Source of the DNA: Myxocyprinus asiaticus | Taxonomy: Eukaryota > Chordata > Actinopteri > Cypriniformes > Catostomidae | Direction of reading: 5' to 3' | DNA length: 64,000 nt | Assembly (NCBI RefSeq): GCF_019703515.2 | Contig: NC_059346.1 | Coordinates: forward strand, 53,247,501-53,311,500 | In this document: positions 62,670 to 64,000 of the stretch, one piece after another | How the letters are laid out: every line of letters starts with the position of its first letter | How positions within the stretch are numbered: position 1 is the stretch's first letter | Position numbers and translations under genes: made by a program | Notes under the pieces: model-generated | The model's database searches: none | What the model was told of the DNA's origin: nothing | Seen by the model: only the letters and a program-made list of their open reading frames with translations

Positions 62670-63029
62670 AGGGTGACCAGAAGTCGGTCACGGTGTTGTG
62701 TTGAACTCTGTTTCCCCATTGGGATCTGTTTCCCCCCAGCAGATCTGTATGGGGGGAACAGTATCTGATGGTAACATTCTCCGCTGTCAGAATGCATTCC
62801 TCCATGCACAAACCTAAGCCTAACCCTTCCCTACCCTACCCCATCATACCCTAATCCTAACCTACACTACACTACCCTACCCTACCCTACCCTACCTACC
62901 TTAACCATAACCATAACCATAACCATAACCATAACCATAAACCCATAACCGGGAACTGGGGGAAACAGATTCCGACGGGGAACACAATTCGATACAACAC
63001 CGGATTTACAAGGTGTGTCCTGGTATCCC
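62670..63029. mobile_element. Foldback element with CCCTA and ACCATA arrays
   Basis: Left arm GTCACGGTGTTGTGTTGAAC and TCTGTTTCCCC (62686 on) is inverted in the right arm GATACAACACCGGAT and GGGGAAACAGATTCCGA (62948-63006). The centre (62815-62947) is cytosine- and adenine-rich tandem DNA. No 8-bp or TTAA duplication was found. Confidence 0.6.
62830..62947. repeat. (CCCTA)n and (ACCATA)n arrays
   Basis: CCCTA-like units from about 62830, with a clean stretch at 62873-62893, then about seven ACCATA units at 62904-62945. Telomere-like in look but not TTAGGG/CCCTAA. Confidence 0.8.
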
Positions 63030-63516
63030 GTCATTTCTCAATTTTGTTTTTATAATGTTAAGCTCACTTTTTTTTATTATTTTTTTTTTATTATTATTAA
63101 ATATCCTCAACGTCCTTCTTGGTATCGTGTCTGATATCGATTGCAGGGAAAGGAACATATTTTTATTGCATCGCACAATGATTTGACGATTCTTTTATTC
63201 TAGTTTTGCAGCAATCCACTCAGAATCTATCTGGTTAATATGACAACAACTCATGATCTTGGCACTCTCTGCTGCTCTCTTTCATCATCCAATGCAAACT
63301 AGAAGTGCCCAAATGAAAATGCATGTTCAATAAACTGAAAGAAGCCGATATATTTCTTTGCACAACCCGTGAAAATGGAATTGAAATGTTTTGCTGTCAC
63401 TGTAAATGTTCACTTTCCCATGGCCACAGTGTTAAATAAGAGATTGCAGGTCATACTTATACAGCTGTGTTGTGTTTTAGATAGTACAAGAACTTAAATG
63501 TGTAAATGTGGAATTG

Positions 63517-63519
<3 letters not shown>
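63030..63519. other. No gene seen
   Basis: AT-rich non-coding DNA; a short hydrophobic frame at 63508-63696 is a product of the TA array and Tc1 end. Confidence 0.6.

Positions 63520-63550
<31 letters not shown>
63520..63550. repeat. (TA)n microsatellite at Tc1 target
   Basis: About 15 TA units directly before the Tc1 terminus, the natural target of TA-inserting elements. Confidence 0.9.
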
Positions 63551-63552
<2 letters not shown>

Positions 63553-64000
63553 TGGTGGCCAAAAGTTTGGAATAATATACAAATTTTGCTGTTTCGTAAA
63601 GAAATTGATACTTTAATTCACCAAAGTCGCATTCAACTGATCACAAAGTATAGTCAGGACATTACTGATGTAAAAAACAGCACCATCACTATTTGAAAAA
63701 AGTCATTTTTGATCAAATCTAGACAGGCCCCATTTCCAGCAGCCATCACTCCAACACCTTATCCTTGAGTAATCATGCTAAATTGCTAATTTGGTACTAG
63801 AAAATCACTTGCCATTATATCAAACATTGCTGAAAGCTGTATGGATTGTCTTTGTAACATTGTCTTTGTGTTTGTTTTTGAGTTGCCACAGTATGCAATG
63901 CACTTGTCTTGTCTTAAGCTCAATATTAGGTCATAAAATGGCAAAAAAGACAGCTTTCTCTAGAAACTCATCAGTCAATCATTGTTTTGAGGAATGAAGG
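63551..64000 (+). mobile_element. Tc1-like element, second copy, cut by window end
   Basis: Starts ACTGGTGGCCAAAAGTTTGG and matches the inverted end and upstream region of the 35738-37797 family in the opposite orientation, for example CACCAAAGTCGCATTCAACT, GTCAGGACATTACTGATGTA and AGTTGCCACAGTATGCAATG. No L2 insertion is present at the position where copy 1 has TAGTAC (here GGTACTAGAAAATCACTT, 63792-63809). The window ends in its transposase start (ATGGCAAAAAAGACAGCTTT at 63938; TCAATCATTGTTTTGAGGAA). A small deletion in the first codons is possible: the expected KKxxLSL spacing is disturbed. Confidence 0.85.

Noticed and set aside
62830..62947. Interstitial telomere
   Set aside because: Units are CCCTA and ACCATA, not CCCTAA/TTAGGG, and the arrays sit inside a foldback element.

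Overview
This is vertebrate nuclear DNA, almost certainly from a ray-finned fish and probably a cyprinid. Three things point there: a gene split by GT-AG introns, long TG/TA/TAA microsatellites, and a dense load of fish-type transposons (Tc1-like elements, hAT and TTAA-flanked foldback MITEs, an L2-clade LINE with a shared 3' stem-loop, LTR elements). The cyprinid assignment is inference from repeat style. No bacterial, viral or CRISPR feature is present.

One host protein-coding gene is supported: a complete tbx2 orthologue on the + strand, seven coding exons from 18992 to 26285. The reconstructed protein has 686 residues: an N-terminal MAYHPF region, a full T-box (about residues 93-280), a Ser/Asp/Lys-rich middle, and a C-terminal repression region with a nine-alanine run. 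The 5' leader contains three tiny upstream ORFs; the last one stops across the main start codon (ATGA overlap). I cannot say from sequence alone whether this is tbx2a or tbx2b.

Region by region: 1-9.4 kb holds repeats, a decayed ZBED/SCAND3-like hAT transposase (2.07-3.16 kb) and an LTR-like element with about 1.05 kb direct repeats around a repetitive proline-rich ORF (5.4-8.8 kb). 9.4-18.3 kb is mostly single-copy-looking DNA upstream of tbx2, with one hAT-like MITE. 18.4-27.2 kb is tbx2. 27.2-35 kb is non-coding flank with a GC-rich candidate regulatory element (28.1-28.55 kb) and several MITEs. 35.7-37.8 kb is a Tc1-like element that lost its catalytic core and then received an L2 insertion with a 6-bp target duplication. 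40-46.6 kb has a foldback MITE and a nearly full-length but frame-broken endonuclease/reverse-transcriptase LINE. 47-57 kb carries unique DNA with GATA motifs and nested MITEs. 57-63 kb is a transposon graveyard, including an LTR with a poly-G polypurine tract and a hAT-like element with a perfect 8-bp target duplication that hosts a Tc1-like element. The window ends inside a second copy of the 35.7-kb Tc1 family.

The layout (one T-box developmental regulator flanked on both sides by long gene-free DNA) is what is expected of a developmental regulatory landscape. Several unique-looking stretches are listed as candidate conserved regulatory elements, at low confidence because no alignment could be run. 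I found no convincing new biological system. The most unusual items are the non-autonomous LTR element with its 11-residue repeats, the foldback element carrying CCCTA and ACCATA arrays, the start-overlapping uORF of tbx2, and the nested transposons dated by target duplications.
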